Shown here piece by piece: positions 14,001 through 26,700 of a DNA stretch of 64,000 bases. The DNA is from Parapristionchus giblindavisi (lineage: Eukaryota > Nematoda > Chromadorea > Rhabditida > Diplogasteridae), in contig CALSFV010000001.1 of the NCBI GenBank assembly GCA_943737045.1, positions 2,756,001 to 2,820,000 of the forward strand, written 5' to 3'. Made by a program: the position numbers and the translations under genes. The notes beneath the pieces were generated by a model. It made no database searches and was not told where the DNA came from. It saw nothing but the letters and a program-made list of their open reading frames with translations. Position 1 is the first letter of the stretch. Each line of letters begins with the position of its first letter.

Positions 14001-17000
14001 CTCTGTACGACTTCATACATAATTTCTTTACTTAATTCACATAAGATTAGAGTTGTGCCATTAGCAAAAGATGAAAATAAAAAGATAAAGTTATTTATTT
14101 GATGTCATCGCATATTTCCTTTTTACATAAACGTTTATAGATAAAAATGAAAATAGTGAAATAAATAATTGATTGATTACAGTACCTCATTCACTCGTGT
14201 CTACCGCATTCATTCAAATCCTCGTCCATTTTCAATCGATACTTCAAGAGCTAAATCCAATCAACCTGTTGTATCTCTTTGTTCAAGAAAGATTGGAATA
14301 ACTGAAGTAAAATAACTTTTCTTATTTTATAAAATATAATAAAGTTCTACTTTCTTTTCAGTATGTGAATGGTCGTGAGGAGGGTAAACGATGTGATTTG
14401 TATTGGCATAATGTTGTCTATCCCGATATGAAGAATGTTGTCAACAATTCATCATCCAAAGTCAACAAATTCCCAGGTTTTTCAAGATTCATTCAACCAT
14501 ACAGAATATGTATTAGAAGTTTTAGTACTATAGTTTCATTCATCAAAAGAAAAGAGGAAGTTGAAATTATGAAAGATATTGATTTGAATCTATTGACTGA
14601 TAAATGAATGAATAGATATTATTATAGGAATGACTGAATTGGCAAAGAAAATCGCTTTGACTCATTCCATTACTTCAATGCAACGAATATTTCCGAATGA
14701 ATATTCATTTTATCCCAAATCATGGTTTGCCTCTTTCTCTGCTCATAGTACCTTAGATGAAGATATTGTCCTATTGATCACAAAAAATATATAAACATAA
14801 TAAGGTTTCTACCCGCTCATCTGGACCAATTCCGTTCACATTGTAATGAAGATGAAGAGAGGAGAGAAGAAGAAGGAATAGATAAGAAGGCATGGTATAT
14901 TGTGAAACCTGATGAAGGTCCATATATTATATTATCATTCAATCAATATTCATAATTAAGGTGCTCAAGGATCAGGGATATATCTAATCAATAATCCATC
15001 TCAATTGAAAAATGAACAACAACGAACATTGGTTCAGGTATTCAATTACTTTTTTGGAATAATACAAAATATCTTTTTTTTCTATGACTATTTTATGTAT
15101 GAGAAGTGGTGCCTCGGATGTAGGGAAATAAAAATGAAATTTATTCTTTTTCAGTTTATAAATGCTTTAGAAACCTCGAAGAATGGTTGAGAAGTTCTTT
15201 TGCTTTTATACTTGTTCATAATAATTTATTCTTCTAGGAATACATATCTGATCCATTTCTTATGAATGATCAATTAAAGTTTGATTTTCGAGTTTATGGA
15301 GTCATCAAAAGTCTCAATCCTTTGAGTATTTATGTTGCGAGAGAAGGTACTAATCTTTATTATTATAAAAATATTATATTCGTTCTTTATATTTTATCAT
15401 TAATCAAAAGTAAGCATTACTTGTAATTTATTTCTTTCCACGTTTATTTTTGACCATGCCCTTGTATGTAACAATGATTAATTAGGATTATTCAGGAATG
15501 GCTAGGTTTTGTACTGAAAAGTATTCTCCTCCAACATCATCGAATTTTGAAAATATTTATTCTCATTTGACCAATTATTCATTGAATAAAGGACATGAAT
15601 CTTATATTCATTCAACTTCATTACAAGATCAAGTTAAAGGTTAATATAACGATTTATTGATTAACCATGATTAGTACATTTGTTTTGATTCCCTGATTCA
15701 GGATCAAAACGTCTTCTCTCCACTGTTTTTCATCAAATAGAAGGAAGAGGAATGAAAACAAAGAAATTATGGCATGATATCAAATTAATCATTGTAAAGA
15801 CTGTTCTTGCAATGTTACCTGAGGTATTGTATTCACTTTTGAAGTTTCAATTGTCTTTCAATAAACATTGTCATTGTTCAAACTTATTCCTTATCTAATA
15901 ATACAGTAACAACTTCCAGGTAATGCTTCATTATGAACATCACTTCTTTGATGCTCCAGGACCTCAATGCTTTCAGGTTTATAATATTAAGTTTTTATTG
16001 ATAATCATTTTATGTTCAGATCATGGGTTTCGATATATTGGTTAGAGAAAACGGAGAGCCTATTCTACTAGAGGTTAGTATCTTTAATCTACTTAATTAT
16101 TACAGCGAAAAATACTTTTTAACGTTCAATTAAATAAATGAACGGAAATTTTGAATTATGAAATCTCTTCTCATTTGATTGATTCCAATAGATCATATAT
16201 ATATTTATCTACGTGTCGAGCACGCAACGGTACATATGAATAATAAAAATTAATGATACGGGTAATAAGGGTGGTATTGGGGGAGCACTGAGAACAAGAG
16301 GGGGAAAATGACAACAATTAGCAAAATTTTTTTTGATCAATGAATGGATTAAGGTAAATGCAGCTCCTTCTCTTACAATTGATCATATGATGGGAGGAAT
16401 GACTGATGGAGACTATATTCCTGTATATAAAGTTAGATCTGTTGTTGATGAGGTTTGTACTTTGATGTTTGATCTTTAGTATTCAATGTTTGATCTTTCA
16501 GGTGATCAAGATACCATTAGTGAGAGATACTCTACTCCTTGTATTGAATCTACTCGATGAAGAATATAATACGAAAAGGTTTTATCAATAAGAATAAATA
16601 AATCAATAAATGAATTATCGATTGATTACAGTAATTCGGATAAACCGCAAAGTGTTGGAAGTGCATCAACTACTCAAGATGATATGGGAACATTGAAGAC
16701 ACGAAGGAAACCTCATTTATCAGAGGTATACGGTAGATATTGGTTACTGTATCTAATGATTATTGATTGATAGATCTTTCCCACTCGATATGGACATGTA
16801 TCTGGACATCTTCTATTCCTTGATAAGGCTGTCTATCTATTCATGCAATTTATCGATCTCAAGAAAACTGTTAATATTACCATGACTGGAATTAAACAGT
16901 TATTGAAGCAAGTCAAGAGATCAAAGATAACACATTGCCAATTTCTTATTCAGGAAATGTAATCTGACAAATATCATAAGAATGGATGAAGCAGAAGAGA

Positions 17001-17621
17001 AAGTAAGAGTGATCAATTACTATTTCACTGGAGATCATTCAACATTCTCTAATGGTATTCAATTGAACCATTCATATTATATTAATAATCTCTATTATTC
17101 ATTATCAGGCCTTTGTTTCCATGCTTTTCTTATGTTACTTCATTACATTTCTGAGAAGAAATTTGCATTCGAAGAAGATTCTTTAGCCAGGTAATCGATA
17201 AAATCTAGGAAATCAAAAAAATCATTCGATAACTACACTTTACTTTTGCATCGTATAAAGTATATTATTATTTAATTTAAGATTACAACGATTGATGGCA
17301 TACTGTGATAATGCTCTTCGTTTCTATGGAGTTCGATCTGCTCGATTGAGAAGAGCTGAAGTTGGATCAAGAGATAGGTTAGTATTGATTAGATAATCAA
17401 TCGATAATCAATCAATATTTCAGTTCTCTCGAGATCTATATGCTTCCAACAAGAATTCGTCCTACAAAGAAGCGTGCTAAGAGTCAGGTAGATCAACTGA
17501 CAAACAAATACAATCGATTATTTTACTCTTACAGAACCCTTCTGCTTCATTAAATCGATCATCTCGTCCTCCAGATCGTAATAACAATGCCCCATTGGTC
17601 CTACCACGAATCACTGTCTAA
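11013..17621 (+). CDS. ttll-11: TTLL11-type tubulin polyglutamylase
   Basis: Adds glutamate chains to tubulin C-terminal tails, typically on axonemal or stable microtubules. The ligase core starts with YVNGREEGKRCDLYWHNVV at 14362. Then come KVNKFPG, MTELAKKIALTHSI, the ATP-grasp segment KPDEGAQGSGIYLINNP, KFDFRVYGVIKSLNPLSIY, a LTNYSLNK motif and MGFDILVRENGEPILLEVN continuing AAPSL near 16020-16380. The tail is basic and ends LVLPRITV. About 20 exons join in phase. I placed the start at an ATG giving MGCAPSNQ, a good N-myristoylation/palmitoylation signal; the frame stays open upstream to a TTTCAG at 10938, so a longer N-terminus is possible. The N-terminal exons (about 11100-12430 and 14181-14305) are low-complexity and less certain. 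Two introns carry large insertions: 12433-14180, holding a transposable element, and about 16070-16350. Confidence 0.9.
12904..13662. mobile_element. Composite inverted-repeat element in a TTLL11 intron
   Basis: The outer ends pair over about 55 bp: ACAAAGGGATGCTCCCAAC at the left and the reverse complement of GTTGGGAGTATCCCCTTGT at 13643-13661, each followed by a TCCTGGCCATA-type word. A second inverted pair lies inside (about 12965-13040 against 13180-13268). A third pair, CACGGCGGTTCAATGA near 13280 against TCATTGAGCCGCCGTG near 13597-13612, frames a roughly 340-bp inner segment with a tRNA-like sequence. This looks like one element inserted into another. No transposase is visible. Confidence 0.8.
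13362..13435 (-). tRNA. tRNA-like sequence, probably a degenerate tRNA pseudogene
   Basis: The minus strand has a good A box and D arm (TGGCTTAGTGGATAGAGC) and a good B box and T loop (GGTTCGAATCC) at normal spacing. The anticodon stem does not pair, and the two halves of the acceptor stem do not match (GCCGATA against CCAGTGC). An extra TTCGAACCT duplicates the T-loop word in inverted orientation. It sits in a nested inverted-repeat element, so it is more likely a tRNA-derived piece of a mobile element than a working gene; internal Pol III promoter activity remains possible. Confidence 0.4.
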
Positions 17622-17808
17622 TTTATTGATTGATTTATTTAATAATATTTCCCATTAACTCTTTCATAGTATAATGATCTTCTCCGGTTCATCTTTTCAT
17701 CATTATCAGATTGTTCTTTCTATTGATACTATTGATTATCTTGTGATAGTAATTCCCAACGAGTCAAATATTTATTATATTGATTGAATTCATAGTATAT
17801 ATAATGAA

Positions 17809-18892
17809 TCAATTCTTGAGAAGTCTTCCAAGGAATCCAACACTTTTAGTAGATCGAACATCTTCATCATCTTCTATTCCTCCATTTGTTCCATCTGCTA
17901 ATCTTTGTTTGGCTACAAAAGAATAATGAAATTATAATAGAAAATGTCGCATATCTGCATAACTGTGTATTCATGAAAAATTTTAAAATTTCCTTTATAG
18001 AAACGATGTTGTCGAAAATAAAGTATTGCAAGACATTGTATTCACAACACACAGAATATAGGGAAGATTAGTCAATATTAATGTTTCAATAATTACATAT
18101 TATTTCTATGAACCTTTAAAAAATACCTTGAAGTAGAACGTAGAATCTGAGATTATTGAGTAGAGTACGAAAATGTTCCGGATCACGATCAAGAAAGAAC
18201 TCAAATTGATCTTTGATCTTTGATCTTTGATCTCTCACATACATTTCCTTCAGCATCTCTCGATGGCAACTTTGATTCAGTTAAATCTGGTTCAAGAAGA
18301 ACAACAAAATGAGTGAAAAGTTCATTGGATCGATCACTTAACAGTGTACGGAGACGAGTATCGAATCTCAAAATTGATCTTTGATCTTTGATCTTTGGTA
18401 TCTATTGTTATACCTTTGACCTCCAACATTGAGTCTGATAACATCGTTCATTTTGTAGTGCGTTTTCAAAGGAGGAGATTGAGGAGATTTCACCTGATTA
18501 TTGATTAGTTAATGATGACAAGTTATCGATTCGATACCACCAAGGATAGAGAAAAAAAGATATTATTTCACTCAAATTTGTAAAAGGAAAAAAAATTGAA
18601 ATAAAATATATTACATGAACGGAAGGGACCACCATCATTGGCTTTGTGAAACACGCGATTGTAATCATTTCCTCTTTATTTTTAATCGATGGCTTTAAAG
18701 AATTGTACACTTTCCCATGTGATTCAATTGCTATTGTGGTACAAGATTATGAATGATAAAAATAGTCAATCGATAATGACCGTAACCAACCATGACTGAT
18801 TCTGGTTCAATTCTAATCTCCGGTTGTGAATCTACGGTCGTCGTTTCTTTCTTCTTTCTTCTCCACACTGAAGCCGGTCTCCGTAATCGCAT
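17809..18892 (-). CDS. BTB/POZ (T1, KCTD-like) domain protein
   Basis: Small protein of roughly 190 residues. Proteins with this T1-type BTB fold usually form oligomers and act as adaptors, often for cullin-3 ligases; here that role is inferred from the family. Six exons join in frame. The N-terminus, MRLRRPASVWRRKKKETTT, is strongly basic. The BTB start NDVIRLNVGGQRFDTRLRTL spans the exon edge at 18414/18366. It continues LLSDRSNELF and, across a 43-nt intron, NFFLDRDPEHFRTLLNNLRF, a typical T1 motif. The tail ends VGFLGRLLKN. Introns 18200-18242 and 18367-18413 are built largely of GATCAAA repeats. The ATG directly follows a GATTCAG acceptor-like site. The BTB domain is complete, but no KCTD subfamily can be named. 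Confidence 0.85.
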
Positions 18893-19598
18893 CTGAATCT
18901 CTTTCTATCTATGATGACTCTCTCAATTTGATACACTCTCTAATGACTCTCTCATTGTCTGTCACTCTCTCCATTCATTGTGATCTCTAGTGAAGCTATC
19001 AATGGAATATGTAACATCAAATAACACAAAGAATAGAAAAGAAGAATATATCTTAAAATGAGATCAATGTGATAGAAGAAGGGAAGGAATGAGTATATGG
19101 ACGAAGTGGAAGAATGAGAAGAAAGAATGAATTGAATAGAATAGAATATGTTTGATTATACTTGAGATTGAAGTGAATAAGAGTAACTGACCATTGGAAT
19201 GAAATGAATAGAAGAATGATACGATGAGGATATGTTGATATTGAACGAATCAATGAATACATCCTCCAATTTATCTTCCTTTTCTATATTCTTCTTCTTT
19301 CTAGAACTACAAAGAGAAAGGAGGAAATGCCGATGGTTTCATAGATATATTTATGGATACTTTCATATTCACTATGATTGTTGTTAGAAATTATTACGGT
19401 TTTATATCATGGATTATCGATTGATTCTATGTAACATCATGTTCACGTTGGTTTTGTTTACGATAAGATATAATATAAGTAAATTATGGATATATTCAGT
19501 TGAAATGAATTCATCATTTTCATTCTATTCTCTTATTCGTCGCGGTTGTTTTTATTAATCGTCAGAACTATCAATTCAACATTGGAGATTATCGATTA
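18893..19598. promoter_or_regulatory. Divergent intergenic region between BTB and Ser-rich genes
   Basis: About 700 bp separates two start codons facing away from each other, so promoters for both genes are expected here. Repeats of ATGACTCTCTC are visible around 18910-18980 and 19060-19250 is purine-rich on the plus strand. No specific factor site can be named. Confidence 0.45.
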
Positions 19599-22500
19599 AT
19601 GAAAAAAATGAATAATAATTCAGCAGAAAATGTAAACTACAAGGTTAGTTTTTTACACTCGTAAATTTGAATTGGACTTAATTTCAGTCTAATCGGAAAA
19701 GACGAAATAAGAATACTACATCTCATGTGAGCCTTTAGAAGTTTAAAAGAAAATATGAAAAAATAAATATCCCATTATAGAGTGAGGATGAATTATATTC
19801 TCATATGGATATCAATAGTGTTCATGAAGGAGTATGAAAATATTTTAATTTATTTTATTTTAATTTATTACCATTTAAGGATCATAATTTGCATACATTA
19901 ATAGATGAAGATCATCGAACAGTAGTTAGAGCAGAAGCAAGAAAGGTTAATGAAATGAAAGATCAAAAATCAAAGATAACTTTTACACGACATCAATTGC
20001 TATATTTAAGTTATCCTAGTAATGCATAAATTATTATTATTATAGCTATTCGAAGAATCAGAGATGATGTGTACGACTGATGTTACCCCAGAAACTCCTT
20101 ATAACTCGTACAAAGTAAATATTTATCTTCATATTAAAAGAATTTAGATTGTATCGTTAAGGAAAATGATTCATATGAGGAAATAGAACCTTATGTTAAG
20201 AATAAAGCTGTAAGTTTATATTACAACATTTAATAGCCAATTATAATCTTTTGTTATTTGTTGTTAAAAATCTCTTGGGTGATTGTAATAAATGAATTAT
20301 AGTTGAGCATAGATGAACTAGCAAAAGCTTTGAATCAAATTGAAAAAGAAGATCAATTAAATGAACATGACATTGGAGATAATATGGTTTGTTCATTTCA
20401 ATTAAATCAATGAAATTTGAGAATGAGAGGTGGTTCCTTTATAATCATTTTATTCTCTAGACTTGGAGCGGAGCGGTTGAATCAATGGTTTCTTCCAAGG
20501 TCTTTTGTTATACCTTCATATTGATCACTATGTCTAATCATTTTGTTTAGGACAGTTCACCATCTCCTACTTCATCTATCAATTCAAACACTGGGCATTC
20601 TGTATCTCAATCAAAGGTTATAATCAATATATGATATCCAACAACCAAATTCATTTTCAGATCGATAACGTCCATAAGGTTTCATCTGAATCTGATGTAT
20701 CTCCGGTATTCAATCGATAATCAATCAACCAATACAGTATCACATTATATTCTACTTAAGACCGTATCTCGTTCATCATCTGGTTCATCTGCAACTGGAG
20801 CTCTATCCGATCTTTCATTTTTCTCTACTAAATCATCGATGGTACGGTAGATCTTATATACTGTAGAATGATTAATCGATCGATCTTTTCCAGACAGGAA
20901 ACTCATCTATTTATGGATCGTCTCATTCTTTCGTGAGAATATTTCATTTAATGTGTTCAATATATTAATTATTTCAGACAGGAATAAACGATTCCCGTTT
21001 ATCGATTGGTAGTTCATACTCTTCAATTCCTTCTCTCACTGGGGTAATGAAAAGGAAGGATAATTCTTACTCTTGAATCAATAATTGTAGGAAATAGATA
21101 TATATACTTCATCTCCTCCAGTTCATTCTACTTCTCTAAATTCGATGACATCGGCTTCACAAACAGGTCGATCCATATCTCAGGTTTGTTCTTTGATCTC
21201 TGATCTTTGATCTTTGATCTCTTCATTTTCTAGACTGGAATGTCCCCAACCGGATGGAAATGTTGTGATGTTAGTTTTTATTGAAAATAATTGAGCAAAT
21301 GAATAAAATATATTTAAGGATGACCTATCTAAAATGGGTTCAACATCAAATAGTTCCATTGCTTCATCTAAGGTAGATCATTCTAAAAAATATATCAATA
21401 ATTTTTACAATTTAGACTGGCCGATCAAATTCTCTCCATGACTACACTCCAATATCTGCATCTCAGAAAGCCATCTGTGAATCCGCAAAGGTAAATATTT
21501 CATATCCAAAATTTCAATAATCAACCACAATTTCAGGACTATCATAGGAAGAAGAATGAACAATGGTAAAGGAGTATATGAACATAAGTATACCTCTTTG
21601 ATCTTTGAACTCTTTACAGTAATGGGTATGAGTATGAAGTAGAAGGAAGAATCAATACATCTGGAGAATTCTCTCCAGTAGATCAAACAATCAAGAATGT
21701 CGTTGATATCCCATATGAAACATCACCTCCATTGGTAAGTTGAAAGATCAAAGATCAAAGATTGAAAATCAAACTACAGTTATCAGCAACCTCTTCGCCT
21801 TCATTGACATCAATCACTATGAGTGATATAATATCGTCTGAGTCTGAGAGTGATGTGAGATTGATTATTAGTTTTAATTGAATGAATCAACTTGAATGGG
21901 ATTCAGATTGGAGCTAAAAGACGAGACAAGAAGATTATCGGTAAAGCGGTTGTGAAGAATAGTGGGGTAAGAGAAGAATCATCTCTAAAGATCAAAGATC
22001 AATTTTCAGAAGGATAAGTCCCTACTTGAATTCGAAGACTTTTTGAGCACATTGGAGAAGAATAAGCCGAAAACTTCATTATCATCTGATATATCATCCC
22101 AAACGGGGAAATTCTCTTCAATCGATAATTCATCAATCGATATCAATAAGAATGTAAGTTTTGATTGCATATAATGGATAGAATGAATTGAATGTATTTC
22201 AGAATGAACATCCTACAAAGACATCGAATAGTTCTATTGCTTCATCTAAGGTAGATTATTTTAAAAATCAATATTTCTTTCAGTAATTCAATAATTTAGA
22301 CCGGTCTCACTTATTCTCATCACTTCTCTCCTATGTCTGATGTAAAGAAGAGATCAAATATCAATTATCAAAAGGATAAATCTCTGTTTCATTTCGAAGA
22401 CTATTTGAATACTTTGGAGAACAAGAAACCAAAGACTTCATTATCATCTCATATATCCTCCAAAACAGGGAAGATACCATCAATCGATAATTCGTCAATC

Positions 22501-23435
22501 GATAATTCATCAACTAATCTTAAAATGTTGAATAGAAGAACTACGACCAATTGCTTTGGAGGAAATCGTGCTTATATCCCACCACGAAAGACTAACAAAT
22601 CCTTAAGAGTATCTAAGAAGAACAAAGAGAGGAAATTGATCAATAAACAATGTACAGTACCCAATACTGTACCTGTATCACCAATATCGATCTCTCATAC
22701 TTCCTGCAATACATCATCACAAGTGAATTCAGTAACTCCAAGAGAGAAGATTGTCTACCAATCATCCAAGGTTAATTATACTCTTTCTAATCAATATATC
22801 ATATTGATTACAGTACTCACCCACACTTGGCGTACCCGATCGATCGATATCAGGAAAGAGTTTTGAGACCAAATCGTCAAGAAGTTCAAAGAATAATACT
22901 GTATCGAAGAGTACTACGTCGTATAAGAGTAATCATATTGGAAGATCGACAAAGGTAATAATAATCTATCATATCAATACTACTGTAATCATTGATACAG
23001 TACTCATTGTACCAAATACTATTGATTATGGTATTCCAAATTCAGCAGTCATCATCATCATTATCTCAACAGACAAAGAGTTCAAGTGGATCGACTTCTA
23101 TGATTCCTCGTTCTTCTTATCGTAAAATAATGGATGGAATAATCAATAAATCATCCAATATCAGGTAAATACTGAGAAGAATTCAAATGAACTACAGTAT
23201 GACACAATGACATATGTCCTTACAGAAGCAAGAGTGAGACACCTACATCTCCAGCCGTCTTTCAGGAGTTACAGTATATCAGGTACTGATTGATATCCGA
23301 CTAAAGTAACCAGTAACCTACCCCCATTACAGTAAGACAAACAAACGTGGAATCGTTCAGTCTCATTACACTTATATTGAGAAGAAGAAAATAGTATCCA
23401 AGGATGATACAGTACCTGTATCACCTATTGCATAG
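19599..23435 (+). CDS. Ser-rich repetitive protein of about 28 small exons, unrecognised
   Basis: I do not recognise this family. The start is MKKMNNNSAENVNYK and the end is DDTVPVSPIA with TAG at 23433. Nearly all exons are short (about 36-75 nt) and most are in phase 0, bounded by AAG/GTA donors and CAG or TAG acceptors. The early part is acidic (FEESEMMCTTD, YEEIEPYVKNK, LNQIEKEDQLNEHDIGD). The middle is Ser/Thr-rich, and several exons begin with the residues T-G. Two units are clear duplicates: KDKSLLEFEDFLSTLEKNKP (22010-22153) and KDKSLFHFEDYLNTLENKKP (22372-22515), each followed by a KTSLSS-ISS-TGK-SIDNSS pattern. The largest exon (about 22302-22770) is basic (RAYIPPRKTNKSLRVSKKNK). 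No signal peptide, membrane segment or known domain is visible. It is likely a disordered scaffold-like protein. Confidence 0.7.
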
Positions 23436-23784
23436 AATTGATTTACTATTCGATACACTCCAAATGCGTCACGGAATACTTCCCTGACGTACTTCTTGTT
23501 GGAGTCGCGATCGACTTCTTTTCTCGTGCAAATCTATCACAACAGATAAACTCGTTTGTGTTCAAACTCGGATACTGTAATTACAAATCGATTTATTGAT
23601 TGATATAACAATCTATCACTATTTAGCACCCGTCTAATGGGAAATAATAATTAAATATTATTATGTAGCAACATGAATTGGCACTTTTGAGGTTAGTTAA
23701 TAACTTGTTAATGATACACGTTTGAGGAATGGTCATGCAAATAATGGGTTATTGTATATAAACGAGATTACGGTATAAATAAGA
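23436..23784. other. Short convergent intergenic spacer
   Basis: It lies between the stop codons of the Ser-rich gene and the sulfotransferase gene. It is AT-rich with two TTACGGTA motifs near 23770-23792. Nothing else is visible. Confidence 0.5.
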
Positions 23785-26700
23785 TTACGGTAATGAATTG
23801 AGTGACATTGGTTTGATCTTCTCATAATGATACTGTTGATGTAGAGAGATAACATCTTCAGCTTTACTTGAACCATTTGCTGCTCTTCTATAAATCAATA
23901 TGCATCATTTAACATACTTGAAAGATATGGTATTCATTCTACAGCAAGAACTACTTAGCACCTCAACCCTGATTTACCGTATTCTTTATCCCTAACTTAT
24001 CGTACTCTTCGTCCGTAATTTACCGTATTCTTCATCCCTGCTTTACCGTATTCTTAGTGCCTGATTTACCATAACCTTCATCTTTATTATCACCACTCCA
24101 TATACTAAACCCCATCTACAGTATCTCATTATCTATAATAATGAATAACCTTACTTGAACTGAGAATCAAAATGTTCGAGAACGAAATCATAGAATTCTT
24201 TCTCTAATTTGTACACAGGTGTTGATCGAACCTAAATGAGTTAATGATATGAATGAATGAAAAGAATAATATAATACCAGATAAAGAGTTTGAGCAGATG
24301 GAGGAATCTTCTTCTTTGTATTACGAAGATGTGAACGATTCTCTGTAAAGATAAATCAATAATATCTCTCAATCAATCAATAGAACAATAAATCAATACC
24401 ATCAAGTGAATCAAAATGATTGAGTGCTCCTCGAAAGAAGTCAGGTAGAGTACCTTCTAACAGTGCTATCGTATCTCGAATACGGTCACTTGTCCCTGAT
24501 ATTGATTGATTCAAAATATGAAAGAAATCATCCACTAACCAACTATCAAATACTTTTCTATTAATGTTCTCTTAGCTTCCTCTAATGCTTCTCTACTTCC
24601 AACTACACTGCAAATGTCTCATTTATAAACAAATCAATCAATATTCACTTACTTGCAGAAAGAATGTTGTCCACAGAAGTACGGTATCTGAAGCCACATT
24701 TGTGTTGGGTCACAATCATGACCAGAACGAGAGATACACTCATCAAAGGTCTGAATTAATACTTATATCTTCAGTGATCAATAGGACCAGGGCCGAAACA
24801 CTGGATCGTTTTTATCTCTAGATATTAAGTCTTTACATAGTTTCTTTTCTAACACAACCTACTTTAAAACCATTCTTTCATTACTTTAACTCTAATACTA
24901 CCGTACCTCATTATTGCCAGCTCGTGCTCGTTTGAGTCCCACACGGAAGTTGTCTCCATACCGTAAGAAATAGTAATGTGAGAGAAGACGATCAAGAGGT
25001 TCACGTATAAGATTAATATAGATTGGAGGAGCATAACCGAATCTAAATATTGATTGATTGATTGATCAAATTAATGGTTGTCAATAGGTCAAGTAATCAA
25101 ATATAGTTTACAAAAAAGGATAGAAAGATACCGTTGAAAGTCGATATAAGCAATATGACCATGGATGAATAATGGATGACGTTCTCTCCATTCACTTATA
25201 TTACGAACAAATGATGATTGATCAGATAATGACATCATCTAAATCATACTGTATTAATCATAAGTAATCGATACTATATCAATATTACAGTATGAATTCA
25301 AATTACTATTTATTGTGGTAAATAATCAAAACTACAGTAAGATTTAGACTGCACCACAACTACTGTATCTGTAATATAACAAAGTACGGTACTCACATAT
25401 CGATTTTTAGTAATATTTAGATGAATGACATTGAATGAGTTATCTTTGTACATATCATATGCAATAGCATTAGTGAATGTAGTTGAAGCTGTCTTTGGAA
25501 CCTAGAATATTGATTATTCAACAAATAGATCAATAGTATAAATATGCGTGCGAATACCGTATGCTCCGGTATTTTTTCCTCGCGGGGCACACCGTCTTCC
25601 TGCCCCGTGGTGGGCCTCGCGGCGTGCCTCGCGAGGTGGAAGAGACGGGGTACCTCGCGGGGCAGAAGTGACGGCGTGCCTCGCGGGGTAAACATCAAAT
25701 CTCGCGAGGAGCGCCGTCACTTCTGCCCCGCGAGGTACCCCGTCCCTTCCGCCCCGCGAGGTACCCCGTCCGTCTTGGCCCCGCCCCCTCGATTATTACT
25801 TTACATTCTTCGTAGTTTGTTTAAACATTTTAACACACAGTGTTTAACCAAAAGAACAATACAATAAATACATAACAAAAGGAACCATAGTGCAATTCTG
25901 AATTAAGAAAAGATGGAATGCGTGAATAACAATCAATAAAATCTCCTAGATTTGGAAAATAGCACAACCTAAATAGATAATGTACAATTGAATATTCTCA
26001 GAAAATATGGAAAAACAATGCATAAATACAACAGATAAAGGAACAATGCATCTTCTAGGTAAATGAATTAGAACAAGGCAATCAACAACAGCATAATTCG
26101 ACAAAAAAAATTATACAAAATATTTCAACGAGAAAAGATTACGAATCTATGAGAAGTGAATTATGTCACTATTACTAGTTTGTTGTCTTTGTGTTAGGAA
26201 CAAAAATACACGAATATGGAATGGGATAACCTATTGAACGATACTCTAATTGTCCAAGACTTGAGTGTGATCCAATTTAGAGCCAGCTCTTCCTCCATCT
26301 CCTCATTCTCTTTGACTCCATTCTAGAAAAAAAAAACAGATTACTGTAATTGAAAATAGAATACGGTAGATTACAATAGATCAGCATAAGGGAACATCAT
26401 GCGCACAGCCTTGCTTACAATTCCCCAGTTTGTCCACAGCCCTTCACCCAACATACTCACCTATGAGGAATACCGTAATCTGGCCTCTTGTTCCTTATTG
26501 TCCAGCTTCTCAGAACGACACCCGGTAAACCTGGCACGAGTAACGAAAGACCATTCACTGAAAATATAATATCAAATAGTTGATCTTTAACAATTGATTA
26601 TTGTGATCTTTGATCTTTACCCAATATAAATTAACAATCTAAACAAATAACTCTCATTCGACGGACAAGTCCCACAAAAAAGTGGATTCAGAAAGAATCA

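Noticed and set aside
25417..25867. Arg/Pro-rich frames through the GC-rich repeat
   Set aside because: All frames are open in the GC island because stops are rare. The same block is repeated at 34440-34585, so this is a repeat, not a gene.
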